From assembly GCA_900769475.1 (NCBI GenBank), contig CAAGGQ010000118.1, forward strand, positions 1-5,750: DNA of 5,750 bases, in the 5' to 3' direction. Positions 1 to 5,740 of this stretch are shown piece by piece (the stretch's first letter is position 1; the number at the start of each line of letters is the position of its first letter). The stretch is from Clostridia bacterium. GTDB taxonomy: Bacteria > Bacillota > Clostridia > Oscillospirales > CAG-272. A program made the translations under genes and the position numbers. The notes under the pieces were generated by a model that was not told the DNA's origin, ran no database searches, and saw only the letters and a list, made by a program, of their open reading frames with translations.

Positions 1-626
1 AGATCCTTTTCGTAAACGTTGCGGGGCACCTTGTTCTTGCGGTCGATGACCTTGGATACCTTGCGGCTGCCCTCGGCGTCGGTGCCGGCGATGGCGGCAA
101 TGACGTCGTTGAAGAAGCGACGGTTGTTGATGCGCACGGTGAACATGGTCTCGTCGGCACCGTAGGCACGCATGATGGAGATGGCGCTCACAATGCACTC
201 CAGGTCGGCCTCGTAGGTGTCACAGCCAAAGATGTCCACGTTCAGTTGCCAGAACTCCCGCAGGCGTCCCCGCTGGGTGGCCTCGTAGCGGTACATATTG
301 GGAATGGAGAACCACTTCAAGGGGAAGGTGAGCTCGCCCATCTTGGCGGCTACCATACGTGCTACGGTGGGAGTCATTTCGGGACGGATGGCCAGGTGAC
401 GGTCGCCCCGATCCATAAAGTTGTAGGTCTGCTTGTTGGCGATCTCCTCACCGCTCTTGGCGGCGTAAAGATCCAACGACTCCAGCATGGGGCCGTTGTA
501 TTCGTCGAAGGCGGAGTTCTCCAAAACCTTGCGGATCACCCCAAAGAACCAGTTGCGCAGCTGCATATCCCGGGGATAAAAATCTCTGGTGCCTTTGTAT
601 GGACTTGTAGAAAGCTTTTCGCTCAT
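1..626 (-). CDS. hisS: Histidyl-tRNA synthetase, N-terminal part (runs off left edge)
   Basis: Class II aminoacyl-tRNA synthetase that charges tRNA-His with histidine in the cytoplasm. The first 208 residues are visible; the frame is open to the edge, so roughly half of a usual ~420-residue enzyme is missing. The start is the ATG at 626-624, with AGAGGT at 640-635, 8 bases upstream. Visible landmarks: KGTRDF at residues 11-16 (N-terminal HisS signature), RPEMTPTVARM at 81-91 (the usual RPEGT histidine-site motif, altered), class II motif 2 with MYRYEATQRGRLREFWQ at 111-127, then NVDIFG at 129-134. By recalled E. coli numbering, E83, R113 and Q127 match active-site residues, while E131 is replaced by D131, as in eukaryote-type HisRS. 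RINNRRFF at 165-172 also resembles the non-E. coli bacterial branch. A HisZ-type paralogue is unlikely because the catalytic signatures are kept. It has its own promoter and is 410 bp from the upstream gene. Confidence 0.93.
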   Translation of the reverse strand, partial: MSEKLSTSPYKGTRDFYPRDMQLRNWFFGVIRKVLENSAFDEYNGPMLESLDLYAAKSGEEIANKQTYNFMDRGDRHLAIRPEMTPTVARMVAAKMGELTFPLKWFSIPNMYRYEATQRGRLREFWQLNVDIFGCDTYEADLECIVSAISIMRAYGADETMFTVRINNRRFFNDVIAAIAGTDAEGSRKVSKVIDRKNKVPRNVYEKD

Positions 627-663
627 AATTCGTTACCTCTTGTTTTTAGAAATATTCCATTCT

Positions 664-692
664 ATTATAGCAGAATTCCCCACCGATTGCAA
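664..692 (-). promoter_or_regulatory. Sigma-A-type promoter of hisS
   Basis: On the minus strand, a -35 box TTGCAA (692-687) is followed by a 17-bp spacer and a perfect -10 box TATAAT (669-664). Transcription should begin near 657, giving a leader of about 30 bases that includes the AGAGGT ribosome site. That leader is too short for a T-box riboswitch, the usual regulator of many Bacillota aminoacyl-tRNA synthetase genes, so control would have to be elsewhere or absent. Confidence 0.8.
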
Positions 693-788
693 TACTTTTT
701 CCCATTTTTTCAGAGCCGACGGGCGGGGATTTTCAAAAAGAAATTGCAAAAGGAAAAAGGAGCCGTTGCATTCCGGCGATATTGCAAA

Positions 789-919
789 AAAGCCTCCCCT
801 GTGTAAGGGGAGGTGGCTCGCGGCGAAGCGAGACGGAGGGGTTGTAAAAGCATGAAAAAGTAAGCTGAAACAATCCCTCACCGCCTTCGGCGGAGCTCCC
901 TTTACACAAGGGAGCCTTT
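789..919. repeat. MITE-like imperfect inverted-repeat element (131 bp)
   Basis: The two ends form inverted repeats: 789-812 matches the reverse complement of 896-919 at 21 of 24 positions. Each end itself folds. The left arm has CCTCCCC/GGGGAGG (793-799 with 807-813) and CTCGC/GCGAG (817-821 with 828-832). The right arm has CCGCC/GGCGG (881-885 with 889-893) and GCTCCCTT/AAGGGAGC (895-902 with 908-915). The inner edges also match (GAGGGGTTGT at 836-845 against ACAATCCCTC at 870-879), around an A/T-rich centre at 846-869. There is no transposase frame. Elements with 'CTCCCTTGTGTAAAGGGAG' ends recur in many Ruminococcaceae-type genomes; that is recalled, not checked here. No target-site duplication is obvious. 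Confidence 0.8.
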
Positions 920-982
920 CTCTTTTCCGAACTTTGTGCAATATTTTCTTTGTGCAATCGCTCTCGTTGCTTTTGAACATTC

Positions 983-1000
983 GTTGTGCCGCAGGCAAAC
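983..1000 (-). terminator. Weak hairpin 3' of the acyl-CoA ligase gene, possible terminator
   Basis: About 37 bases after the ligase stop, GTTTGCC (1000-994) can pair with GGCACAAC (990-983) on the minus strand: 7 pairs with one bulged base and a three-base loop. The following bases (GAATGTTC) are only weakly T-rich, so intrinsic termination is doubtful. A second five-pair hairpin, GGATT/AATCC (1002-1006 with 1012-1016), lies next to it and also lacks a T-run. No better terminator was seen in the gap. Confidence 0.25.
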
Positions 1001-1036
1001 GGGATTCAACAAATCCACCCCGGGGCAGGTCTGGCG

Positions 1037-2743
1037 TCATCCGCCCTTCTTTTGCAGATAGGCGGGATAGGCGCGGCGGGCGAGGCCGGCGCGCCGGATC
1101 TTTTGGGAGGTGTTCTTGGGGAATTCCTCCTCCCAAAGCACAAAAGCGGTGATGCGCTGGTGAGGGGGAACGGTGCCGTTGACCCGTCCCACGGCGCGCT
1201 TCATTTCGGCGTCCAGACGCTCCGGGGAGGGGGGCTCTCCAAGAGCCCCTTCCAGACGCTCTCGGTCGGGGTAGAGCAGAGCTACCAGGTCGCAATCCTT
1301 GGGATCCTCTCCCTTGGGGTAGCCCACCACCACGGCCTCCTTGATATAGGGGGTGCGGCAGAGCTGTGCCTCCAGCACCTCGGGGGAAACCGTTTTTCCT
1401 CCCACGGGAATGAGATTCTGACGGCGACCCACCAAAAAGAGGAAACCGTTTTCGTCCATATAGCCCAGATCTCCGGTATAAAACCAGCCGTTGCGCAGGA
1501 CGCGAGCGGTGGCCTCGGGTTGCCCGTAGTAGCCCAGCATCACGTGGTCGCCCTTACAGCGAACCTCCCCGATGCCGTCCTGACGGCGATCGTCGATGTC
1601 CAGCAGGGCGTTGGGGGTGGCGAGCCCCGCCGAGCGGTCGTTGTAATAGCGATCCCGATTCAGCGCCGCCAGGGGAGAGCACTCGGTGAGGCCGTAGCCC
1701 TGGAAGGCAAGGATCCCCAGATCCCGCAAGCCCTTCAGTGCGGCGGGATCGGCGCCGGCGCCCCCCGAGATCAGCATACGCAGGCGACCGCCGAACACGC
1801 GATGGATGGGAGCCAAAAGTCGCCGCTTGACGGAGATGCGAAGCTCCTCCGTGGGCAGGGCGTTGGTGAAGTCGATGATCTTTTCCACCCGTCCCTTCAG
1901 GCCCTTCTTGCACACGTTGTCCCAAACGCGGCGGTAGAAGGTTTCCAGCAACAGGGGAACGCAGAGCAAAAGGGTGGGGCGTACCTCCCGCAGCTCGGCG
2001 GAAAGATGGCGCAGGCCTCGGGAGAAGGCCAGGGTGCATCCCCGATAGACGGCGCAAAGAAAGCCGCAGGTGCACTCGTAGGCGTGGTGGAGAGGAAGGA
2101 CGGAAAGAAAGACGTCCTTCTCGTCGATATAGATCATCCGACACATCTCGGAGAGATCAAAGCAGAGGTTGCGATGGGAGAGCATGACCCCCTTGGGCGT
2201 TCCTTCGGTGCCCGAAGTAAAGAGCAGGGCGCTCATGGCGTTGGCGTCGATCACCGAGTCCAGGTAGCAGCGGTTGCCCTTTTCCAGCAGGCCGCGCCCC
2301 AGACCGATCAACGCTTTCAGCTCCTCAAAGGCGATGCGCTTGACCGAAGGATCCAAGCCCCGCAGCTTGCGGGCGTAGCGGGAGGAATAGATCACCGCAC
2401 CCGCCCCGCAGAGGTGGGCGATCTCGGCAATCTTGGCGGTGGGGAGCTTTTTATCCACAGGTACGATCACGCCCACGCCGCAGATCACTGCCATGTAGGC
2501 CGTGACCCAGGAGTAGCAGTTTTCTCCCAGGAGCAGGATGGGCTTGCCGTGGAGTCCGCGAGCGCACAGAGCGGTGCCAAGGGCATCCACGTCGGCTGAG
2601 TATTCAGCAAAGCTGACGCCTCGGTATTCTCCTTTTCTGTGCTCCAAAAATAGGATCTTTTCGCCGTACCGTTGGGCGGCGGTATGGTACATCTGTCTTA
2701 AGTTTTCATATACCGTGGTGTCGTAATTTTCGTAGATAGCCAT
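1037..2743 (-). CDS. AMP-forming long-chain acyl-CoA synthetase / fatty-acid ligase family
   Basis: ANL-superfamily enzyme of 568 residues, predicted to activate a carboxylate (most likely a medium- or long-chain fatty acid) with ATP to an acyl-AMP and then a thioester, usually with CoA, in the cytoplasm or at the membrane. The adenylation core is complete: phosphate loop FTSGTEGTPKG at 175-185, VLPLHHAYE at 215-223, ISGGAGAD at 325-332, QGYGLTE at 348-354, YTGDLG at 422-427 and the hinge region GRRQNLIPVGGKTVSPEVLE from 439. The A10 segment FPKNTSQKIRR (541-551) supplies the catalytic lysine K548, although the usual Gly before it is Gln. There is no signal peptide or fused carrier domain. 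The ATG at 2743-2741 follows AGGAGG (2753-2748) at 4 bases. It is the last gene of the likely MATE-CDF-ligase unit, 61 bp after the CDF gene. Substrate is not readable from sequence; an acyl-ACP synthetase is also possible. Confidence 0.88.
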   Translation of the reverse strand: MAIYENYDTTVYENLRQMYHTAAQRYGEKILFLEHRKGEYRGVSFAEYSADVDALGTALCARGLHGKPILLLGENCYSWVTAYMAVICGVGVIVPVDKKLPTAKIAEIAHLCGAGAVIYSSRYARKLRGLDPSVKRIAFEELKALIGLGRGLLEKGNRCYLDSVIDANAMSALLFTSGTEGTPKGVMLSHRNLCFDLSEMCRMIYIDEKDVFLSVLPLHHAYECTCGFLCAVYRGCTLAFSRGLRHLSAELREVRPTLLLCVPLLLETFYRRVWDNVCKKGLKGRVEKIIDFTNALPTEELRISVKRRLLAPIHRVFGGRLRMLISGGAGADPAALKGLRDLGILAFQGYGLTECSPLAALNRDRYYNDRSAGLATPNALLDIDDRRQDGIGEVRCKGDHVMLGYYGQPEATARVLRNGWFYTGDLGYMDENGFLFLVGRRQNLIPVGGKTVSPEVLEAQLCRTPYIKEAVVVGYPKGEDPKDCDLVALLYPDRERLEGALGEPPSPERLDAEMKRAVGRVNGTVPPHQRITAFVLWEEEFPKNTSQKIRRAGLARRAYPAYLQKKGG

Positions 2744-2756
2744 GGGTCCTCCTTTC

Positions 2757-2771
2757 CGGTCGGCTCGACCG
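2757..2771 (-). promoter_or_regulatory. Small hairpin directly upstream of the ligase ribosome site
   Basis: Perfect 6-bp inverted repeat CGGTCG/CGACCG (2771-2766 with 2762-2757 on the minus strand) with a three-base loop. It ends three bases before the AGGAGG ribosome site. There is no T-run, so it is not an intrinsic terminator. It could protect the mRNA end or tune translation of the third gene; that role is inference. Confidence 0.35.
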
Positions 2772-2804
2772 TTTTCAAAAATTTTAAATACGTAGCAAGG
2801 GAAT

Positions 2805-3971
2805 TTAACCCCGATCCACCGTGACTACGGTGAAGTACGAGGGATCGATGCGGCTGACGGCGTCGGCAATCTGCCGGCGGATCTCCCCCTCGGAGAGGGC
2901 ACATTCAAAGGGCACCACCACGTCAAAGATGAGGTTGGTGTGGGTCACGCCCTCCACGTAGCGAAAATCGTGGATCTGGAAGGCGGGATCGATGGCTTGT
3001 ACCGCCGTTAGCACCTGTCCCCGCAGGGCAGTAATGCTCTCGTCGTCGGTCACGATGGGGTCCATATGGATGGTGGCCTCAATGCCCGCGCGGCGGAGCT
3101 CCTGCTCAATGGTGTCCACCATATCGTGGGAAACGAACATATCCTCCCGTCCGTCCACCTCTACGTGGAGAGAGGCCAGGATGTGGCCGGGGCCGTAGTT
3201 ATGCACCACCAGATCGTGAATGCCCAAGGCACCGGGATACTTGGCCACCGTTTCGCGGATCCGACTAACGGTCTCCTCGGCAGGGGCCTGCCCCAGAATG
3301 GCGTTCTTGGTTTCATTCAGGATCTTGGCTCCCGCCAAAAGAATGAGAAGAGCCACGATCAGGCCCATGTAGGCGTCCAGATTCAGTTGGACGGTGGGGA
3401 AGAGAAGCATGACCAGAGTGGCCAAGAGCACCGCCGCGGTGGAGAGCACGTCGGAGAGGCTGTCGGCCGCCGTGGCGCGCATGACTGCTGAGTCGATGCG
3501 TTTTCCAATGCGACGGTTGAAGAGTCCTAACCAAAGCTTGACCAGAATTGAGCCGCCCAGCACCGCCACCGAGATCCAGGATTGCTCGGGGGGCTGGGGA
3601 TGGAAGATCTTGCCCAGGGATTCTCGGAAGAGCTCCACGCCAATGAGCAGAACCAAAAAGGCCACAATCATGGAGGCCACGTATTCGATGCGGGCGTGGC
3701 CAAAGGGATGCTCCCGATCGGCGGGCTTGGAGGAAATGCGGAAGGAGATCAGAGAGATGATCTGGGCGCCCGAATCCGAGAGGTTGTTCATAGCGTCAGC
3801 CACGATGGCAACCGAGCCAAAAAGGCTTCCTGCCAGGAATTTGGCAACAAAGAGCAACAGGTTGAGGAGAATTCCCACCACGCTCACCAGGGTCCCGTAA
3901 GAGGCGCGCACTCGGGGATCGGCGGTTTCTTTATGATTTTTTACGAATAATTTGCATAGAAGATCGGTCAT
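2805..3971 (-). CDS. Cation diffusion facilitator (CDF) transporter, probable Mn2+-type exporter with duplicated C-terminal domain
   Basis: Inner-membrane metal/proton antiporter of 388 residues that should expel a divalent cation from the cytoplasm. Six membrane segments lie at about 27-47, 51-76, 96-116, 131-151, 165-192 and 196-216. The transport site reads DAMNNLSD (59-66, giving N62 and D66) in helix 2 and DSLSD (170-174, giving D170 and D174) in helix 5. This N-D/D-D set, rather than the His-Asp set of zinc CDFs, resembles pneumococcal MntE, so manganese is the best guess. The loop HPFGHARIEYVAS (88-100) is typical. The cytoplasmic domain (about 229-305) keeps H269, H282, H302 and D304, equivalent to YiiP metal ligands. 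An extra ~80 residues (about 313-388) look like a degenerate second copy; typical CDFs end near 300. Start ATG at 3971-3969 has GGAG (3980-3977) 5 bases upstream. It begins 24 bp after the MATE stop, implying co-transcription. Confidence 0.9.
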   Translation of the reverse strand: MTDLLCKLFVKNHKETADPRVRASYGTLVSVVGILLNLLLFVAKFLAGSLFGSVAIVADAMNNLSDSGAQIISLISFRISSKPADREHPFGHARIEYVASMIVAFLVLLIGVELFRESLGKIFHPQPPEQSWISVAVLGGSILVKLWLGLFNRRIGKRIDSAVMRATAADSLSDVLSTAAVLLATLVMLLFPTVQLNLDAYMGLIVALLILLAGAKILNETKNAILGQAPAEETVSRIRETVAKYPGALGIHDLVVHNYGPGHILASLHVEVDGREDMFVSHDMVDTIEQELRRAGIEATIHMDPIVTDDESITALRGQVLTAVQAIDPAFQIHDFRYVEGVTHTNLIFDVVVPFECALSEGEIRRQIADAVSRIDPSYFTVVTVDRG

Positions 3972-3995
3972 AAAAGCTCCAAAATTTTCTTGGCG

Positions 3996-5387
3996 TTACG
4001 CCGTTTTTTGAGTGATGTCCCGCACCCAGATGCCGCTGCCCACCAGGCGCAGACCTACGGCGCATTTGATCACGTCCACCATCTGGCAGATCAGATAGAC
4101 GGTAACGATGGGAAGGGTGGTGTAGTGGGAAAGCAGGAAGGCCAGCAGGATACTCACTCCCCACAGATAGGCCGAATCAAAGAGGATGGTGAGCACGGTG
4201 CGTCCCCCCGAGCGCAGGGTAAAGTAGGAGGAGTTGATAATGGCGTGCAGAGGCGAGGAAAGAGCCACCACGTAGGTAAAGCGTTCAGCCAGGCTCTGTA
4301 CCTCCTCGGTGGTGTTGTAGATGCCGGGAAAGATATGGGCGCAGGAGGCGATGAGCACCGCTGACGTCAGACCCAGCAGGATCGAGAAGGCGATCATTTG
4401 TTTGGATTCGTCCCGAGCCTCGTCCCATTTCCGATCCCCTAACCGATGTCCCAGAAGAATAGCAATGGTGGAGCCCATGGAAAGATAGAGCACCGAGAAG
4501 GTGTTGGAAACGATGTTGGAAATGTTGAGGGCCGAAACCACCGCAAGACCGCGGTAGGAGTAGCATTGCAACAGCATGGCCTGCCCCGCCGACCACATAG
4601 CCTCGTTGATGAGCAAGGGCATGCCGGTGATCAGGATCGACCGCATCAAGGGGGCGGGGATCCTCCAGGAGCGGTAGGCGTGGCGGAGGAATTCGCACTT
4701 GCCCAGGTGGGTATGAGCCCAAAGGACCACGATGGCACATTCGATCACACGGGCGATCACCGTGGCAATGGCGGCACCACGGATCCCCAGGACGGGAAAG
4801 CCCAGCAGACCAAAGATCAAAAGGGCGTTCAGCACCAGATTTACCACCACGCCGCAAACACCCGCCACCATGGGAGGCAGAGTGTGCTTCACCTCGCGCA
4901 GAGAGGAGGCATAAGTCTGGGACACGGCGTAGGGGAGCAGTCCCCATAGGGAAATGACAAGGTATTCCTTGGCGTATTCCAGGGTCAGCGCCAGGTCACC
5001 GGTTTCGGAACCCTCGTGAAGATAGAGGGAGATCAGCCCCTCGCCTCCCAGGAGGAAGACGGCCATGGCACCCAAATAGAGCACCGCCGTAACGTAAAGC
5101 TTAAAGCGAAAGGTGTGTCGCACCCCGGCGTGGTCGCCTCGCCCAAAGAATTGGGCGCTGAAGATTCCTGCCCCCGAAAGGGCGCCGAAGATGCAGAGCT
5201 GGAAAACAAAGATGAGCTGGTTGACGATGGAAACACCCGACATCTGCTCGGTGCCCACCTGTCCCACCATAATGTTGTCCAGGAGGTTGATGAAATTGGT
5301 AATGGCGTTCTGTACCAAAATGGGGAGCATGACGGCCAAAAGCCCCTTGTAGAAGCTTTTTGTGCCAATGTATTTCTTTAAAAACAT
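3996..5387 (-). CDS. MATE-family multidrug/toxin efflux transporter
   Basis: Twelve-helix membrane protein of 463 residues that should export organic (often cationic) compounds in exchange for Na+ or H+. Two MatE halves are visible, about residues 15-225 and 245-450. Family features: LPILVQNAITNFINLLDNIM (21-40) with MVGQVGTEQMSG (40-51) in the first helix pair, GALSGAGIFSAQFFGRGD (68-85), GIRGAAIATVIARVIE (201-216), the second-half counterpart GMPLLINEAMWSAGQAML (255-272), and FTLRSGGRT (389-397), common in clostridial MATEs. The frame stays open up to an ATG at 5450, but ATG 5387-5385 is preferred. It has AGAAGGA 6 bases upstream, and homologues begin near an 'FLKKYIG'-like stretch, whereas the upstream 21 codons run through a leader hairpin. 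It is the first gene of the likely three-gene unit. Substrate cannot be assigned from sequence. Confidence 0.9.
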   Translation of the reverse strand: MFLKKYIGTKSFYKGLLAVMLPILVQNAITNFINLLDNIMVGQVGTEQMSGVSIVNQLIFVFQLCIFGALSGAGIFSAQFFGRGDHAGVRHTFRFKLYVTAVLYLGAMAVFLLGGEGLISLYLHEGSETGDLALTLEYAKEYLVISLWGLLPYAVSQTYASSLREVKHTLPPMVAGVCGVVVNLVLNALLIFGLLGFPVLGIRGAAIATVIARVIECAIVVLWAHTHLGKCEFLRHAYRSWRIPAPLMRSILITGMPLLINEAMWSAGQAMLLQCYSYRGLAVVSALNISNIVSNTFSVLYLSMGSTIAILLGHRLGDRKWDEARDESKQMIAFSILLGLTSAVLIASCAHIFPGIYNTTEEVQSLAERFTYVVALSSPLHAIINSSYFTLRSGGRTVLTILFDSAYLWGVSILLAFLLSHYTTLPIVTVYLICQMVDVIKCAVGLRLVGSGIWVRDITQKTA

Positions 5388-5393
5388 AGGGTA

Positions 5394-5400
5394 TCCTTCT
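5394..5400 (-). promoter_or_regulatory. Ribosome binding site that sets the MATE start
   Basis: AGAAGGA on the minus strand (5400-5394), 6 bases before the ATG at 5387-5385. The alternative ATG at 5450 has only A/T-rich sequence upstream (AAGAATAGAATAAATTGC) with no Shine-Dalgarno match, so the shorter 463-residue product is chosen. Confidence 0.75.
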
Positions 5401-5416
5401 TTTTTTGGTTTGGCAG

Positions 5417-5445
5417 AAAGCGTGGGATCCCAGCCCCCACGCTTT
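5417..5445 (-). promoter_or_regulatory. Strong hairpin in the MATE leader
   Basis: Perfect 10-bp stem AAAGCGTGGG/CCCACGCTTT (5417-5426 with 5436-5445) with a nine-base loop. It ends 29 bases before the MATE start codon. The stem and loop contain a competing 10-bp palindrome, TGGGATCCCA (5423-5432). On the minus strand it is followed by CTGCCAAACC, so it lacks a terminator T-run; on the plus strand it is followed by a short T-run (to 5446). It may be a read-through barrier, an attenuator or a 5'-end stabiliser. Confidence 0.5.
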
Positions 5446-5530
5446 TGCAATTTATTCTATTCTTATCATTTTCCAAAGATACGGATCCATGCATCTTTTT
5501 GAAAGGATGCAACGCTTTCGCCTGCGCAAA

Positions 5531-5590
5531 CTTCGACTCCGCTTCGCTTCGCTCAGGATGACACAAAAAACGAAAAATAAGCGTGTCATC
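5531..5590. repeat. Dispersed 'CATCCTGAGCGAAG'-type repeat with inverted GATGACAC ends
   Basis: From 5531 the plus strand runs CTTCGACTCC, then tandem GCTTC units, then GCTCAGGATGACAC to 5564. This motif is found as a dispersed repeat in many bacterial genomes (recalled) and yields spurious HPERSE peptides. GATGACAC (5557-5564) is repeated inverted as GTGTCATC (5583-5590) after an 18-bp A-rich spacer. The outer flanks remain loosely complementary (GCTC-AGGATGACAC against GCTCTGAGATGACAC), suggesting a two-armed element. Confidence 0.6.
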
Positions 5591-5600
5591 TCAGAGCAGG

Positions 5601-5669
5601 CTCGCAAGATCGCCCGAACCCGACCCAAGGGAGGGCGGCATGCGAAGCATGATGGGACCTTGTAACGAG
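5601..5669. other. Predicted three-way-junction palindromic element of unknown identity
   Basis: Hand folding gives an outer stem: CTCGCAAGATC (5601-5611) with GACCTTG plus CGAG (5656-5662 and 5666-5669), with one A-C mismatch and a TAA bulge. Two inner hairpins follow. The first is CGCCC/GGGCG (5611-5615 with 5633-5637; C5611 can pair in either stem), enclosing CCC/GGG (5619-5621 with 5629-5631). The second is CATGC-GAA-GCATG (5639-5651). Because the pairs are Watson-Crick, either strand could fold. There is no coding signal. It may be a repeat module, a leader RNA structure or part of a longer non-coding RNA; I do not recognise a known riboswitch or RNA family. Confidence 0.45.
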
Positions 5670-5708
5670 TCTTGCAAGTCTTTATGCAATGTGAAACTAT
5701 TTTTCGTG

Positions 5709-5740
5709 AGCGGGCAGGGTCTCGGTGGTCCCTGACCGCT
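5709..5740. other. Long hairpin near the right edge
   Basis: AGCGGGCAGGG (5709-5719) pairs with CCCTGACCGCT (5730-5740): ten pairs of eleven with one G-A mismatch, and a ten-base loop. Neither side shows a clear T-run in the matching orientation: the minus-strand 3' flank is CACGAAAAATAG, and the plus-strand flank is cut by the window edge. It could be a terminator-like barrier after a gene beyond 5750 or part of the same structured region. Confidence 0.4.

Larger units (their letters stand above)
627..1036. other. 410-bp intergenic gap between the acyl-CoA ligase gene and hisS
   Basis: No credible gene was found here on either strand. Open frames that cross it are shadows of the neighbouring genes or read through palindromes. 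From right to left it contains a weak hairpin after the ligase stop (983-1000), an 11-bp direct repeat CTTTGTGCAAT at 932-942 and 948-958, the MITE-like element (789-919), an A/T-rich tract (about 690-760) and the hisS promoter. It is visibly more A/T-rich than the coding regions outside the palindromes. Confidence 0.75.

Noticed and set aside
762..777. A terminator-like GCCG/CGGC stem followed by a T-rich run on the minus strand
   Set aside because: The stem is only four pairs with an eight-base loop, too weak to call an intrinsic terminator despite the pyrimidine tract after it.
627..780. A T-box leader upstream of hisS
   Set aside because: The clear promoter at 664-692 leaves a leader of only about 30 bases, and no T-box motif or specifier stem was seen.
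633..1295. A 220-codon minus-strand frame spanning the ligase end and the intergenic gap
   Set aside because: Its first half lies out of frame inside the ligase gene and its second half translates the MITE palindromes and the hisS promoter. The product is Pro/Arg-rich low-complexity sequence.
986..2599. A 537-codon open frame on the plus strand opposite the ligase gene
   Set aside because: It is antisense to a full-length, motif-complete acyl-CoA ligase, its composition is rich in Gly, Ala, Gln and His, it shows no recognisable domain, and it has no convincing ribosome site. It is a shadow caused by GC-rich codon use.
3992..4002. The GGCGTTACGCC palindrome at the MATE stop codon
   Set aside because: The arms are five bases with a one-base centre, so no stable hairpin is possible, and there is no T-run. 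It overlaps coding sequence and is probably chance.
5388..5450. An N-terminal extension of the MATE protein from ATG 5450
   Set aside because: It lacks a ribosome site, would place coding sequence across the 5417-5445 hairpin, and adds a polar 21-residue segment not typical of MATE proteins. ATG 5387 has a good site.
5454..5482. A promoter for the MATE gene with -10 TAGAAT
   Set aside because: The -10 is good (5 of 6), but the bases 16-18 bp upstream (TATCTT, GTATCT, CGTATC) do not resemble TTGACA and there is no TG extension, so it is only mentioned as a possibility.
5378..5665. Short frames around the leader giving HPERSEAESK and LRLRFASLRMT peptides
   Set aside because: These peptides are familiar artefacts of translating a dispersed palindromic repeat; no ribosome site or conserved domain supports a gene.
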